DNA of 64,000 nucleotides from Saccharothrix deserti (GTDB lineage: Bacteria; Actinomycetota; Actinomycetes; Mycobacteriales; Pseudonocardiaceae). Shown here piece by piece: positions 16,790 to 27,200 of this stretch. A program made the position numbers and the translations under genes. Position 1 is the first letter of the stretch. Each line of letters opens with the position of its first letter. The stretch spans positions 1 to 64,000 of the forward strand of contig NZ_VKAB01000047.1 in assembly GCF_009769385.1 (NCBI RefSeq), given 5' to 3'. Under the pieces are notes generated by a model that did no database searches, was not told the origin of the DNA, and worked only from the letters and a program-made list of their open reading frames with translations.

Positions 16790-18256
16790 TTACATGTAGT
16801 GGGCGTAGCGGGTGGCAACGGCTTCGTTTGGTGGGCAGAAACGCAGTACGGCTTTTACCTGGTTGGCGGTGCGCAGAGTGACGGGCACCCTGCCGTCCAG
16901 GCGTGTCTGGTTCCAGTTCATCTTGGTCAGGGCCAGGATTTCGCTGGCTCGGTCTCGCGGGCTGCGGCTGCTGTGAACGGAGCGGATGCCGATCGGCTGT
17001 GGCACGTACATGCCGGGATACGTCGAGTAGAACTCAATACTTCCGTTGGTATAGAGGGCCACCTCGTTCTGGTCGAGGGTGAGCAACGTTCCGCGCAGCG
17101 GAGGCGCGTTGCCGGGCCGGAAGAGCCGTGCACCCTCGCTGTTGGTGATCCAGCTCATGTCGAGTTCATCGAGCGTTCGTTCGTCTGCCGCTGCCTGGAA
17201 TCCTGCGACCTCGGCGGCGGTGAACGATGAGGTCTTGTGAAGCGCCACTCTTGCGGGCATGGTCCGGTGTTCCTGCCGGTAGGCGTCCAGCGCGCGCAGG
17301 AGCAGAGCGTGAGCGTCATCCTCGGCAAGGTGTGGTTGACGGTCTTCGCGGCTTACCCTGGCAGGCCCACCGCGCACGATGACTCCGTCTCCGCGTTCGT
17401 TGAACACTTGCGCTACCGACGTGTCCAGCGTGTTGCGGTCCCCGCTGTTGTAGAAGGCGACGCCGATATAGCACGAGGTCAGATCGGTAGGGTTCCGTGG
17501 GAGCCGCCACGGAACGCCGCCCGCTTTGTAGTACAGGGCGACGTGGAGATTCCAGGCGCGGGTTGCCTCGTCTTGGCGGCTGCGGCCAGCAGGCGGCGGG
17601 GTCGCCTCGTCCCAGGTGCTTCGGCGGATGATCTGGATTGGCTGTCGCAGGTGCAGTAGCCGGGCCTTGAGCAGGTCGTGGAAGTTCGCGAAGCGCGGCA
17701 CGGCTGGCCCTTGGGCGCTCGGACCGTCAGATGCTGTCGCCGCGGCGGCCGTTGATCGAGATTGACGTCCGGTTTTACGTCGGGTGTCGGTGAGCTGTTC
17801 TGGCCGTGCCACCAGCAGGACGTCAACACGGTTCTCGTCCGCGAGTGCTCGGATCTCGTCGGCGTACGCCTCGACTGCGGTTGTCAACGACTGGGCACCC
17901 GTGGTGCTGCTGATCGCCCGCAGGGCTCGATCGCTGATCGCTCGTGTGTTGCGGTCGCTGAACACGAGTGTGGTGTGCAGGCCACAGTCAATGTCGCACC
18001 CTGGGAAGCCGGGGAACAGGTGGGGATAACGGTCGTCTTTTGCGGCGATGGGTTCGCGGCAGCGTTCGAGCCAGGTTCGTATGCCATCGAGTTGATCAGA
18101 TGGCCCGACGAGGCCGACACGGATGACGCGGGGCGCTTCCTCGGAGCCGAGGTCGGCGGGGCCGTAGTTGCTGATTCCGAACCGGGGGTCGATGTGTCGT
18201 CCCGCGCCACCGAACTCCAGCTCGGGCTCGTCGAGGACCTCAGCGCGCATCATCAC
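16790..18256 (-). CDS. Short prokaryotic Argonaute (MID-PIWI), SPARDA type
   Basis: 488 aa. The N-terminus, VLDEPELEFGGAGRHIDPRFGISNYGP, is the opening of short Argonautes. Later blocks FHDLLKARLLHLRQPIQIIR (about 205-224), NLHVALYYKAGGVPWRLP, SVAQVFNERGDGVIVRGG, ARVALHKTSSF (about 345) and ILALTKMNWNQTRLDGRVPVT match the MID and PIWI domains. The length and lack of PAZ fit the short class, which has an inactive PIWI and relies on a partner effector. The GTG start overlaps the stop of the DUF4365-APAZ gene by 4 bp, as in such pairs. Known SPARDA complexes use guide RNA to detect invading DNA and unleash the effector nuclease, killing or stopping the infected cell. Confidence 0.9.
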   Translation of the reverse strand: MMMRAEVLDEPELEFGGAGRHIDPRFGISNYGPADLGSEEAPRVIRVGLVGPSDQLDGIRTWLERCREPIAAKDDRYPHLFPGFPGCDIDCGLHTTLVFSDRNTRAISDRALRAISSTTGAQSLTTAVEAYADEIRALADENRVDVLLVARPEQLTDTRRKTGRQSRSTAAAATASDGPSAQGPAVPRFANFHDLLKARLLHLRQPIQIIRRSTWDEATPPPAGRSRQDEATRAWNLHVALYYKAGGVPWRLPRNPTDLTSCYIGVAFYNSGDRNTLDTSVAQVFNERGDGVIVRGGPARVSREDRQPHLAEDDAHALLLRALDAYRQEHRTMPARVALHKTSSFTAAEVAGFQAAADERTLDELDMSWITNSEGARLFRPGNAPPLRGTLLTLDQNEVALYTNGSIEFYSTYPGMYVPQPIGIRSVHSSRSPRDRASEILALTKMNWNQTRLDGRVPVTLRTANQVKAVLRFCPPNEAVATRYAHYM

Positions 18257-19740
18257 TCCTGTCCTCGGCGGGATGCCTGGCGTGGCCGACCGGTCCTTCG
18301 TTGGTGCTTGGCTTTCGGGTCGCCGGTGCCGTGAGACGGCGCGTCCGGCTGGGGCTGCAACTCGGGGTCGGTGAAGAGAGTGAACAGATCGTCGGTGTCG
18401 ATGCCCGCGGCGGCCAGATCGGCAGCGGCGGCCCGGTCGGACGGCGAGTCGCCCGGCTCGTCGTCAGGGGCTGCTTCGACCGGGGCTGCGCCCCACCATT
18501 TGTCATCGATGCCGCGGTCGACAGTCACGGTGAGCAGGTCCCCGAAGCGGAGCTGGCGATCCGAGTTGAATAGATCATCGTCGCCGCGCAGGTAACGAGC
18601 CCACATCTTGGTCCAACTCGCGACGGCGGCGTGTCTGTCGAGCTTCTTGATGCCCGTGAGCAGGCTGTCGGCGTAGCGCGATTCGGTGTAGCCGTCCGAG
18701 GTGAAGCAGTAGTCGGGCTCTAGTTGGCAGTACCACGTGCCGGCGATCCGCCGGATACGGGTTCGCAGTGCCGCATGGTGGTAGTAGCCCACCCGTTCGG
18801 GGTCCGACTTCAGGAAGTGCGGCCCGAAAACGGTGCGTCCGGGTGTACCTCGCGCTTTCCCGACCTTGCGCGGTTTCAGTCCTGGCGTTGCCCTGAAGTG
18901 GAGGTGCTCGCGTTCCTTGTGCCAACGCAGATCGGGATAGCAGTCCTGCATGGTCCGACTGAGGAGGTCGGCGAACCGGTTTGTGACCTCGCGTTCCTCG
19001 CTGGTCGCCCACTCACTCGTGTCGTGTTCTTCGACATCACCCTGGCACAGGACTCGTAGCGGCGCTTCACGAAGGTTCGAGAAGGAGAGCACGAGCCCGT
19101 CCCGCAGGATCCAGCCTGATCGCCGTACCGTCTGGCCTGCTAGTAGGTTGCCTGCTGTGGGGTAGTCGGTCGCTGACGTTGTTGCCAGGTAGATGTGTGA
19201 CGGGAATTCGTTGATCGGCAGCAGGTTGGTGGTGAGTGTCTCGGTGATCGGCGGTGGCCGGAGGTACAGGCCCGACTCTCGGGGGATACCGAGGCGAAGG
19301 AGCGCCGGGGCGGCGTCCGCGTCGAATCGCTGAGTGTTTTTGTTGACGATGACAGTTCGGGTGGCGCGAGCCGTCGCGTCCGGGAATGCAGCGTGTACGT
19401 CGACCCACCATGCTTGGTCCTGCTCGGGGTGAGAAAAGATCAAGATGACGGGGGCGTTCCCTGACAGCCACAGGTCCAGGTCACGCTCATCGCACAGGTA
19501 TCGAAATTCGTCGTCGGTCTCGAACGAGAACGGTCGATTTTGGGCCTTGCTTTGAACAAGCAGGACAAGGTTCAGGAGTGCGCCGCTGTCCGGGTCTACT
19601 AGGTCGATGTGACCGTCGATGCCGTGATCAACCCGCCGGGGGTGGAACAGGTAGCCCATCTCGAGGCACCGGGTGCCGATCAGGGAGATGCCCTTCTCTC
19701 CGATGATCGTTTGAGACGTGACCGTCTTACGCTGGGCCAC
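18253..19740 (-). CDS. DUF4365 (DREN)-APAZ effector nuclease of a SPARDA system
   Basis: 495 aa. The first 165 residues are a DUF4365 Mrr-like nuclease: HPRRVDHGIDGHIDLVD with D42, then NLVLLVQSKAQ with Q63 and K65 giving the D...QxK active site, and WWVDVHAAFPD. The middle and C-terminal part (about 190-420) is an APAZ-type region with DGLVLSFSNLREAPLRV and GTPGRTVFGPHFL. The last 70 residues are low-complexity and acidic, then basic. DREN-APAZ proteins form heterodimers with short Argonautes and, once activated, degrade DNA and RNA indiscriminately. It lies directly upstream of the Argonaute with a 4-bp overlap, and 131 bp after the unrecognised gene. Confidence 0.88.
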   Translation of the reverse strand: MAQRKTVTSQTIIGEKGISLIGTRCLEMGYLFHPRRVDHGIDGHIDLVDPDSGALLNLVLLVQSKAQNRPFSFETDDEFRYLCDERDLDLWLSGNAPVILIFSHPEQDQAWWVDVHAAFPDATARATRTVIVNKNTQRFDADAAPALLRLGIPRESGLYLRPPPITETLTTNLLPINEFPSHIYLATTSATDYPTAGNLLAGQTVRRSGWILRDGLVLSFSNLREAPLRVLCQGDVEEHDTSEWATSEEREVTNRFADLLSRTMQDCYPDLRWHKEREHLHFRATPGLKPRKVGKARGTPGRTVFGPHFLKSDPERVGYYHHAALRTRIRRIAGTWYCQLEPDYCFTSDGYTESRYADSLLTGIKKLDRHAAVASWTKMWARYLRGDDDLFNSDRQLRFGDLLTVTVDRGIDDKWWGAAPVEAAPDDEPGDSPSDRAAAADLAAAGIDTDDLFTLFTDPELQPQPDAPSHGTGDPKAKHQRRTGRPRQASRRGQE

Positions 19741-19871
19741 TGGACCTCCCCTGCCGTGGACGATCTGTCGAGGTTACGCGCGACCTCCGACAATCTCGGC
19801 TGACCAGCGCTTCCGGTGAGCCGACACCTGGCGTCGACCCCTCGGGTCGTCGATGGTGGCCGCTGCGGCTT

Positions 19872-20723
19872 CTACTGTCCGGCGCGTTCAGAGCGCCGGT
19901 TGAGCAGACCGGCTGTGGCGGTGACCAGTGCAAGTACGTCCTCGCGCGTCCACACGAAGTGCTCGGTGGTGCCGGGATCGTCGTGTGCGGCTCCACTGAG
20001 CAGGGAGAAGACGTCCTCGACGAGGAAGGCCCAGCGCTCGCGCTGGTCACGATCCCGACGGGCTTTCGAGCCAGCCTGACGCACAGTGTCGGATGTGCTC
20101 TCGGCGGCGCGGATCGCCTCGACGGCCTTGCGGGCTTCGCCGAGTGCCTCCTCCAGGTGGTTGTGCCGGATGAGCTCGCGCGCCTTGCGAAGCCGCCGTA
20201 CGCCGGTCGCGTGTTCATTGTCGCTGGTCAGTGGCACGAGGATCTCGATGTAGGAGCCGGCGTCAACGCGCTCCAGCTCTCGCGCCCATTCACCGCTGGG
20301 TAGGTCGAAACCGAGTTCTCCCGTTCCACCGGCCAGTTGCGCCGGGTCGCCGTCCACACAGGTCACGCTGACCTGGAGGGTGACCCAGAGGTGATCACCC
20401 CCTTCGCGCAACGCTTCCGCCACACGCAGTTGTTCGTCGGTAACGAAGCCGGTCAGCGTGAGTTCTGTGGCCACCTGGGCGGGGTTGGTCAGGTGGCCAG
20501 CCGACAGGTGGGTGAGGAGTCGTCGATCTCGGCTGGGGTCCGTGCCGATGAGCATCGCCGCGGACACCTGGTACGGCGGGGCGTCCTTGCGCTCGGAGGT
20601 CCGCCTGACGGTGACACTCAACTGGACCTGCGCACCGCCGACGGCTGGCCAGAGCCGCAAGGCGCGGCGAGCGGGCTCGAACGCCAGTGCCTCGGCAGGT
20701 GCGATGTTGATGTGAAGCGTCAT
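19872..20723 (-). CDS. Unrecognised protein between McrC and the SPARDA pair
   Basis: Predicted 283 aa starting MTLHINIAPAEALAFEP. The first half looks beta-rich (WPAVGGAQVQLSVTVRRT, SYIEILVPLTSDNEH at about 177). It is followed by a long charged helical stretch (RLRKARELIRHNHLEEALGEARKAVEAIR) and a helical C-terminus. An upstream GTG at 20789 is possible, but the ATG at 20723 fits better. No catalytic motif is evident. It is separated from McrC by 115 bp and from DREN-APAZ by 131 bp, in the same direction as all of them. Its position inside a defence gene run makes it a candidate accessory or regulatory component (inference only). Confidence 0.65.
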   Translation of the reverse strand: MTLHINIAPAEALAFEPARRALRLWPAVGGAQVQLSVTVRRTSERKDAPPYQVSAAMLIGTDPSRDRRLLTHLSAGHLTNPAQVATELTLTGFVTDEQLRVAEALREGGDHLWVTLQVSVTCVDGDPAQLAGGTGELGFDLPSGEWARELERVDAGSYIEILVPLTSDNEHATGVRRLRKARELIRHNHLEEALGEARKAVEAIRAAESTSDTVRQAGSKARRDRDQRERWAFLVEDVFSLLSGAAHDDPGTTEHFVWTREDVLALVTATAGLLNRRSERAGQ

Positions 20724-20838
20724 CGGCGGCAACCGTTCATTCCGGTGGAGGCTAACCGGACATTGTGCACCCGCGTGGCTCGTAGGCACGGATCTTGGCG
20801 GCGTGTCGGCCGCACGGGGTACCCGCGACTTCGATCAT

Positions 20839-22014
20839 TCAGACGATCGTGGCGGCTACCGCGTTCGCAATGCGGCTGGCTTGCTTAAGGATGTGGTCCG
20901 TGGGCTGAGAGAGGTCAAGTACCCAGGTACGGAGCTTGGTGCCGGCCTCGCGCACGGTGTGGGAGCTGGGTGCGTCCCCCGAGGCGTATACGAGGTGCCC
21001 TTCGGGTACGCCGAGGGCGGTGCAGTAGGCAAGCATCTGGTAGAGGTCTGCGTGGGGCCGATCGTCGTCCTTCACCCTCTTGTATTTGGCGTCAAGGACG
21101 GCGGCAGGTCGAGCGTGCCGTTCCCAGACGAGATCGGGGCGGATGCGGAGTTGCCGCATCGTGTCGAGATGACTGGGGTACTGGTCGCGCAGCCGGCCTC
21201 CGTAGGGTTCGAGTGCGCGGCGGAGCGTGATGGTGAGCCAGTCTTCGAATGCCTTGTTGAGATCGAAGAGAAATCCGCTGGCCGCGGTGGAGCCGGGTGG
21301 CTGATCGATGCTTCGTCCGGCGAGAACGACACGAGCCAGTCGGAGTGCCGGTTGGTAGTGGCGTGTCAGCCTGGTCGGCGGGGTGTCGGGCGGCGTGTCC
21401 CCGGCGACCAACGGAGTGACGTCAGCCAGGGTGGTCAGCAGTTGACGAAGACCGGCATGGGTCGCCAGCGGCAGGCCCGGAACACGGAGCAGCCGGCGAG
21501 CGGCGGTGAGCAGGACGCGGTTCTCGGGGATGTCGACGGTGTAGTCGTCGTAGCGGACTTCAAGGGGCACTGCGAGGCCGAGGCGCTGGCGGAGCTGGTC
21601 GGCTTCACGTAGGCGACCACGCAGGAGCGGGAGCGCTTCTTCGACGGTGCGGTAGCCCTGGAGCACTCCGTGGGAGAGAGCTCGACGGGTTGCGGCGTGG
21701 AAGGACACGGCTACCGCAGTGACGAGGTCGTCGACAGTGGCGAGGTCCACGATGTCGTCGTCGCGCCAGCCGTTGGGATCCTGGGCGTGGCCGAGGAGCC
21801 ACAGCAGCCGATGGATCCCGATCTTCGGGGTGACCCGGAGTTCGATCTCGCCGCATCGAAGCACGCCGACGTACGACGATGCCTTGAGTACGGTGCGGCC
21901 TTCCAGGTCTGCGCTGACTTTGACCGCTCCGGTGGCGGTGAGCCCGTCGGCTATGGGCCGGGCGATCGGGCTGAACGCTCGGGCTTGATGTTCGGGCACG
22001 GTCAGCCGCCTCAC
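20839..22014 (-). CDS. mcrC: McrC-like nuclease subunit of an McrBC system
   Basis: 391 aa. The N-terminal region contains LKASSYVGVLRCGEIELRVTPKI, typical of the McrC beta-rich domain that contacts McrB. The C-terminal PD-(D/E)xK nuclease motif is RIRPDLVW (about 290) and AAVLDAKYKRVK (about 302-313), supplying the catalytic Asp, Asp and Lys. McrC is activated by the McrB GTPase ring to cut methylated DNA. The start overlaps the McrB stop by 4 bp (ATGA). Confidence 0.93.
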   Translation of the reverse strand: MRRLTVPEHQARAFSPIARPIADGLTATGAVKVSADLEGRTVLKASSYVGVLRCGEIELRVTPKIGIHRLLWLLGHAQDPNGWRDDDIVDLATVDDLVTAVAVSFHAATRRALSHGVLQGYRTVEEALPLLRGRLREADQLRQRLGLAVPLEVRYDDYTVDIPENRVLLTAARRLLRVPGLPLATHAGLRQLLTTLADVTPLVAGDTPPDTPPTRLTRHYQPALRLARVVLAGRSIDQPPGSTAASGFLFDLNKAFEDWLTITLRRALEPYGGRLRDQYPSHLDTMRQLRIRPDLVWERHARPAAVLDAKYKRVKDDDRPHADLYQMLAYCTALGVPEGHLVYASGDAPSSHTVREAGTKLRTWVLDLSQPTDHILKQASRIANAVAATIV

Positions 22015-24248
22015 GCCGGCGGCTCGCCGATCTCCTCTGGTGCGGAATCGTCGCGCGGTCGGGTGCGCGGCGTGGTGCCGTTGCGGAGGGCGTCAAGGCC
22101 GTAGAGGGCGTGGAGGTCGACGTTGTCGCCGATGTGCCGTTCTTCCAGGAGCGGCATGATGTGGTGTTTCCAGATGCGGGCGAGTCCTGCGTCGGTGCCG
22201 ACGCGCGGGTTCATCAGGTACGAGGGGCCGATGGCGGCGTCGCGGTCGGCGACGCGGTCGTTGAGGGCGTCCAGCAGCCCGGCACGGTCGGCAGGTAGGC
22301 CGTGTGCGTGGAGCCATCGGCGCAGCATGTCGGCGACCGGGGGCTCGCCGGGGAACAGTCCCTGCCAGGAGAACCGTCGTCGCATGGCTGAGTCGACGAG
22401 GGCGATCGACCGGTCGGCAGTGTTCATGGTGCCGATGAGGTAGAGGTTCGGTGGTAGCCGGAAGTCCTCGGTCGGCGAGTACTGCAACTGCACGGAGCGG
22501 TCGCGGTACTCCAGGAGGAAGTAGAGCTCGCCGAAGACCTTGGCGAGGTTGGCGCGGTTGATCTCGTCGATGATCAGCACATAGGCGCGGGTGACGTCCT
22601 TGTTGGCTTCGTTGACGAGCAGCTTCAGCGGTCCGTCTTCCAACTCGAAGGCCACGGTGCCGGGCGTCGAGCCGCGCTGCGGGCGGAAGCCTTCGAAAAA
22701 ATCCTCGTAGGAGTAGGACGGGTGAAATTGGACGAGACGATGCTCACCACCGGTCTGCTCAGTGAGGAACTGGGCCAACTCTTGTGCCAGGTAGGTCTTG
22801 CCGGTTCCCGGTGGTCCGTACAGGATGATCTGCTTCTTCTCCCGCAGCAGGTCTACCGTCTCCGACAGCCACTCGAGGTCGACGAACAGCTCGTCGGCGA
22901 GCTCGGCAGTGGGCTCCGGCAGCACAACCGGTTCGCTGACCGGCGGTTCAGGGGTGTCCTCGGTGGGGTCGAGGTCGGGGTCAATTCCTGCCAGCGCGGC
23001 AAACTCGGCGACCTGGGCACCGAGGGTGCTGACGGTCATCTGCCCGGAGAGCCGGTCCCTAGTTTCGGCGGTGAGCTGGTCTCGGGTGAAGGGAGCGTCG
23101 ACGTTGGCCCAGCGGACCGGGCGTCGGCGGCTGTTCAGGTACTCGGGTGTTTCAGTCCAGGTCGCCGGGCCGGTGACCGTGCCGACATAGACCTTCGTCC
23201 CGTCGACGGTGGCGATGATGTCGCCGGGTTGCATCTTGTTGAGGAACCGGTCGAGCACGCCGACATGGATGGAGCGCTGCTTGCTCGTGAGGTCCGGCTG
23301 CCTTTCTGCGAGCTGAGTGTCGATCTGGGAGCGGGTACGCCCGGCTGGCAGTTCACCAAGGTCGGGGTACGCGAGCGAGCAGTAGCCCTCAGTCAGCCAC
23401 TCGGGGACCAAGTTGCGGCCGTGCACATTGGCTCCTCGCACGAGCCAGCCACGTAGTTCCGGTTCACCGTCACCGGAGGCCGCGCGTGGGCGCCAGCGCC
23501 TCTCGATGTCGCTGTCGTAGAAGTCGATATGGTCGCCACGTCGACGTTCAAGCTCGGCCCGCAGTGCGGCGAGGTCGCGGTCTTCGTCGCCGGTCGAGTC
23601 CGACAGGTCGTTGGCGAGTCCTTCGACGATCAGTTGTTTGTGACGGCGGGACACGATGCGTTCGAAGGTGTCAGGGAACGCCAGGTGCAGCAGGACGTTG
23701 CGCTGGCTGTACGCACTGTTGATGGTGATCGAGTCGGCGACATCGCGGAACGCCCAAGGGTCTTTGAGTGCGTTCTGCCGGGCATCTGGTGGGAGTGCCT
23801 TCCACGCCGCGACGAACCGAACCAGCCAGGCGAGTTGCCGATCGCGGTAAGTGCGGTACGCCGTACCAGCGCGGCCGAATCCGCTGTCCAGCGCTGCGTC
23901 GAGTTCCGTTGGTACCTGGACCGACTCGGGTGCGAGCGCCAGGACTGTCAGCAGGAGGTCGCGTTTCGCCGTGCCGCCAAAGTCATTCGGAGCGAGCAAG
24001 TGCAAGTACACCAGCTCGGCGGCAAGTTGAATCGTCTCTTGTGGAGCGTCAGCGAGCTGGCGTCCCAGCTTCTCGGTGAAGCTGGCGGCGCCGAGTTCCG
24101 GCGCGTTCACGAAACGCTGAAGGAGGTCGTCGGCAGTTGAAGCTGTCCACACTGGACGGCCCGGTGTGAAGGCGGAGTCATCGTTGGCGAGGCCAGCGTC
24201 GATGACGCGCTGAGCGGCAGCGTACAGGCGACTGTTCTGGTAAGGCAC
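22011..24248 (-). CDS. mcrB: McrB-like GTP-dependent AAA+ restriction subunit
   Basis: 745 aa from a GTG two bases after the methyltransferase stop, with GGAGG eight bases upstream. Residues 1-230 are a helical domain. About 250-400 look like an EVE/YTH-like reader (GWLVRGANVHGRNLVPEWL, MQPGDIIATVDGTKVYVGTV). The AAA+ core has Walker A YGPPGTGKTYLAQ (about 480), Walker B VLIIDEINRANLAKVFGE (about 555-572) and LIGTMNTADRS (about 605), as in McrB GTPases. The N-terminal region decides which DNA modification is recognised and differs from E. coli McrB, so specificity cannot be inferred. It works with the adjacent McrC as a modification-dependent restriction enzyme. Confidence 0.92.
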   Translation of the reverse strand: MPYQNSRLYAAAQRVIDAGLANDDSAFTPGRPVWTASTADDLLQRFVNAPELGAASFTEKLGRQLADAPQETIQLAAELVYLHLLAPNDFGGTAKRDLLLTVLALAPESVQVPTELDAALDSGFGRAGTAYRTYRDRQLAWLVRFVAAWKALPPDARQNALKDPWAFRDVADSITINSAYSQRNVLLHLAFPDTFERIVSRRHKQLIVEGLANDLSDSTGDEDRDLAALRAELERRRGDHIDFYDSDIERRWRPRAASGDGEPELRGWLVRGANVHGRNLVPEWLTEGYCSLAYPDLGELPAGRTRSQIDTQLAERQPDLTSKQRSIHVGVLDRFLNKMQPGDIIATVDGTKVYVGTVTGPATWTETPEYLNSRRRPVRWANVDAPFTRDQLTAETRDRLSGQMTVSTLGAQVAEFAALAGIDPDLDPTEDTPEPPVSEPVVLPEPTAELADELFVDLEWLSETVDLLREKKQIILYGPPGTGKTYLAQELAQFLTEQTGGEHRLVQFHPSYSYEDFFEGFRPQRGSTPGTVAFELEDGPLKLLVNEANKDVTRAYVLIIDEINRANLAKVFGELYFLLEYRDRSVQLQYSPTEDFRLPPNLYLIGTMNTADRSIALVDSAMRRRFSWQGLFPGEPPVADMLRRWLHAHGLPADRAGLLDALNDRVADRDAAIGPSYLMNPRVGTDAGLARIWKHHIMPLLEERHIGDNVDLHALYGLDALRNGTTPRTRPRDDSAPEEIGEPPA

Positions 24249-24250
24249 GG

Positions 24251-27200
24251 TTACGACCTCCGGTTCGGGTGGCGGGGCCCATGCCCAGGCGCGGTATCGA
24301 GTGGGCTGACGAACTGGCCTTCCGTCATCGAGTCGTACACCGCGAGCACCAGGCGCCTTGTACGGAACTCGCCGTACTTCCGCTCCTCGTTTTTGCGCAG
24401 CACAAAGAACGAGTCGATGACGTGCTCGGCATCGCTCCTGTCTAGCCCGTAAAGGTGCAGATAGGCGGCGTCGAGTTCGGCGCGCAGCTGCGCACGCCGT
24501 TCCTCCTCCCATCGGAATGGAGGTCCGTCGTCACCGAGATCACGGGCATACGGCTGAAGGTCCCACGCCGTGTAGGACAACTCCAACACTCGCGCCGTCA
24601 CCCAGTCGCGCAAGTTGGTTTCAGGACACCAACTTGGTTCTTCGTCGTACCGCGCTGGAGGAAGCACTGGAAGCTGCTTAACGACGTGATACTTAAGCGA
24701 CGCGCCAGAATGTTTCTGTCGGGCGCAGTAGTCAAGCACGAGCGATGATAGGTTTGACTGCAGGCATGCCGCCTGCCCACTGCTGATATGCAGTAGGAGA
24801 AACTTGTCGCCAACTGCTGCACGTGGGATTACAGTGGCGATCATTGTTCGTTCATCAGTGTCTTTTGCGACGTCTCGCCAACCCAGCAGCCAAGGGTGGC
24901 TCCATCTGTCCGCCAGGCCAGCATCCACATCGCTTTCAGGTACCCAGTACCGTGGCCACACCACGGCGTCGGGATCATCATGGATTGCGACTGGGAGCTT
25001 CGGGAGAGTGCCTTTGTTGAGTTGTGCCTGGGTCGCGCCAGCGTATGTGGCGTACCTATGGTCATAGTGATGTGTCATTTTTGCTTCATAGAGCGGCAGC
25101 ATTCGAGCGCCCTCGAGCTCGAATGCTGCCCCGGTGGCTGTCCAGCCGGCATCGCGTAGTGCGGGCTCTTCATGGAACTTGCCGGAGTCGGTGGACATGT
25201 CGAGCATCCTCTGGAAGGAAATGTTCCAGGGGTTTCCGTCGGCTGTGCCGTCGCGCCAGAGTACAGGAAGCAGGCGGTGAATGTTGACGGTTATCCGTGC
25301 GTCGCGACGGCTGCGGAAGATGGGACTCGTTCCACTGTTGGGATTGACTTGTAGGATTTCAGCCGATTGGAGCGGGAAGCGGCGCTCAGAGAGTTGATGC
25401 GCGTGCCTCGTCGAGAATGCAAACGAAGCCACTTCCACGGTTCGCCCTCCCGTGGCGACCAGGATCGCAAAGCGGAACCTGTTGGTGACACTGGGGAATA
25501 TCTTCGCTTCATTCTCGAAGTCGAGAAATGCCGAGAGGGTGTTAGTGTTGACTAGTCGACGGAAGAACGGCGCGGTTGTGTCACCCGTGGCGATGCCCGT
25601 TGGAAGCACAAGTCCAGCGAAGCCGCGCTTGACTGTCAGAGTCAGTGACGCCTCAGCGAAGAGGGCGTACGTATCGATGTCGCCGCGCCCAGTAAGTGGG
25701 TATCGGCCGGACGCTCGGGCGAACAAACTAGCCAAGTCCGCGTCTCGAACTGCTTCACGATAGAGACTCCACAGGGCCGGTCGATCAGCCTCCAGTTTGC
25801 TGATCATCTTCTTACGGGCTGCGGAGTTCGATGCCTCAGCAATCTCCGGAGCGCTGACTGCGAAGTATTGTTGCTCCTTGAGCTTCAACTTTCCCCACGG
25901 GGGGTTGCCGAGGATGCAGGTGAATCCTTCGGGGAGTACGTCGGGAAATTCGAGATGCCAGTGGAAGAAGTGGTGCTTGTCTCGAATTCGGCGCACTTCG
26001 GTCAGTTGGTCTGCTGTGATCCCGGACAGGCCTTGATTGGTGATGCGCCGGATATCGCCCACTGTGGGGGCGGGTGCCTTGCCTGGCTGGTGGTGCCAGA
26101 GGAAGGCAGCGCACCAGGCATCAGCAGCGAGTCGAGCCTGAGCCAACACCGGGTCTTCTTCCGCCGCCTGCCAGGCGGCGGCCTTGGCGTGCACATCGGT
26201 CAGGGTATTTTCCGGAGCGTCGGCGAGCTCTTGGAACGCCTTGCCAAAGTCCGGGGTCGGTGTTCCGAAGTCAAGTTCGGCTTGTTCAGAGTGGATGGTC
26301 TCATCGCGGTTGCGACGTTTGCGCTTCGACAGGGTTGCTGAGTCGTCGCCGGGGAGGGCGGTGAATGCTGCTTCGGGGAGTCCACCGTCGACGAGTTCGG
26401 GTGTCGTGCCGAGCAGTGCGTTACCGACCTTGATGTGAGCGTCTAGGAAGGACAACGGACGGCCCGGTTCGAGGGCTTCAAGCCAAAGTGCCACTTTCGC
26501 CAGCTCAGCGGCGAGCGGATTGAGGTCGACGCCGTACAGGCAATGGCTGATGACATCGCGCATGGCGTCGCGGAGCGCAGGTTCAGGGGGTTCGGCCTCG
26601 CCCGTCCGGTGGGATGCAACTCGCCGTGCGATGCGTCGGCCTGCGGCAACTAGGAAATGTCCCGAGCCACAAGCGGGATCGCAGACAGTGATGGCAAGGA
26701 GCGCAGCCTCCGGATCAGGGTCCGTCATGGCTTCGTCGAGAACAGGTTTCAGGGTCTCCTCGAGCAGGACGTCGACAAGGTCCGACGGGGTGTAGTAGGA
26801 ACCGGTCTTTTTGCGGTCGTTTCCTGCTGCGACATCGAGGGTGTAGCGGCCAGATTGGGCGTCGTAGTCCGGGACGAGTTCGAGGAGTGATTCGTAGACG
26901 CTGCCGAGTTCTTCGGCGCCGAGGTTGCGGTAGTCCACTGCGCGAGCCATTCCGGTCTCGTCCCGCGTGAGAGACAGGGCTCGAACGGCGGCAAGGAGGT
27001 CGCGGTTGGTCAGGGAGGCGTTTTCGATCGGGCCGAGCGCGCCGTTGTCATAGACGCCACCGAGGCCGGGTAGACCGAGTGCTGGCAGTCCGTCTTCGTT
27101 ACCGAGGCCTCGGGTGATCAGGCGCAGCGCGGTCCATAGGTCGATGTGACGTTCGGTGGTGTAGCGGCCTTGGGCTTTACGGCGTAGTCGATCTGTGGAG

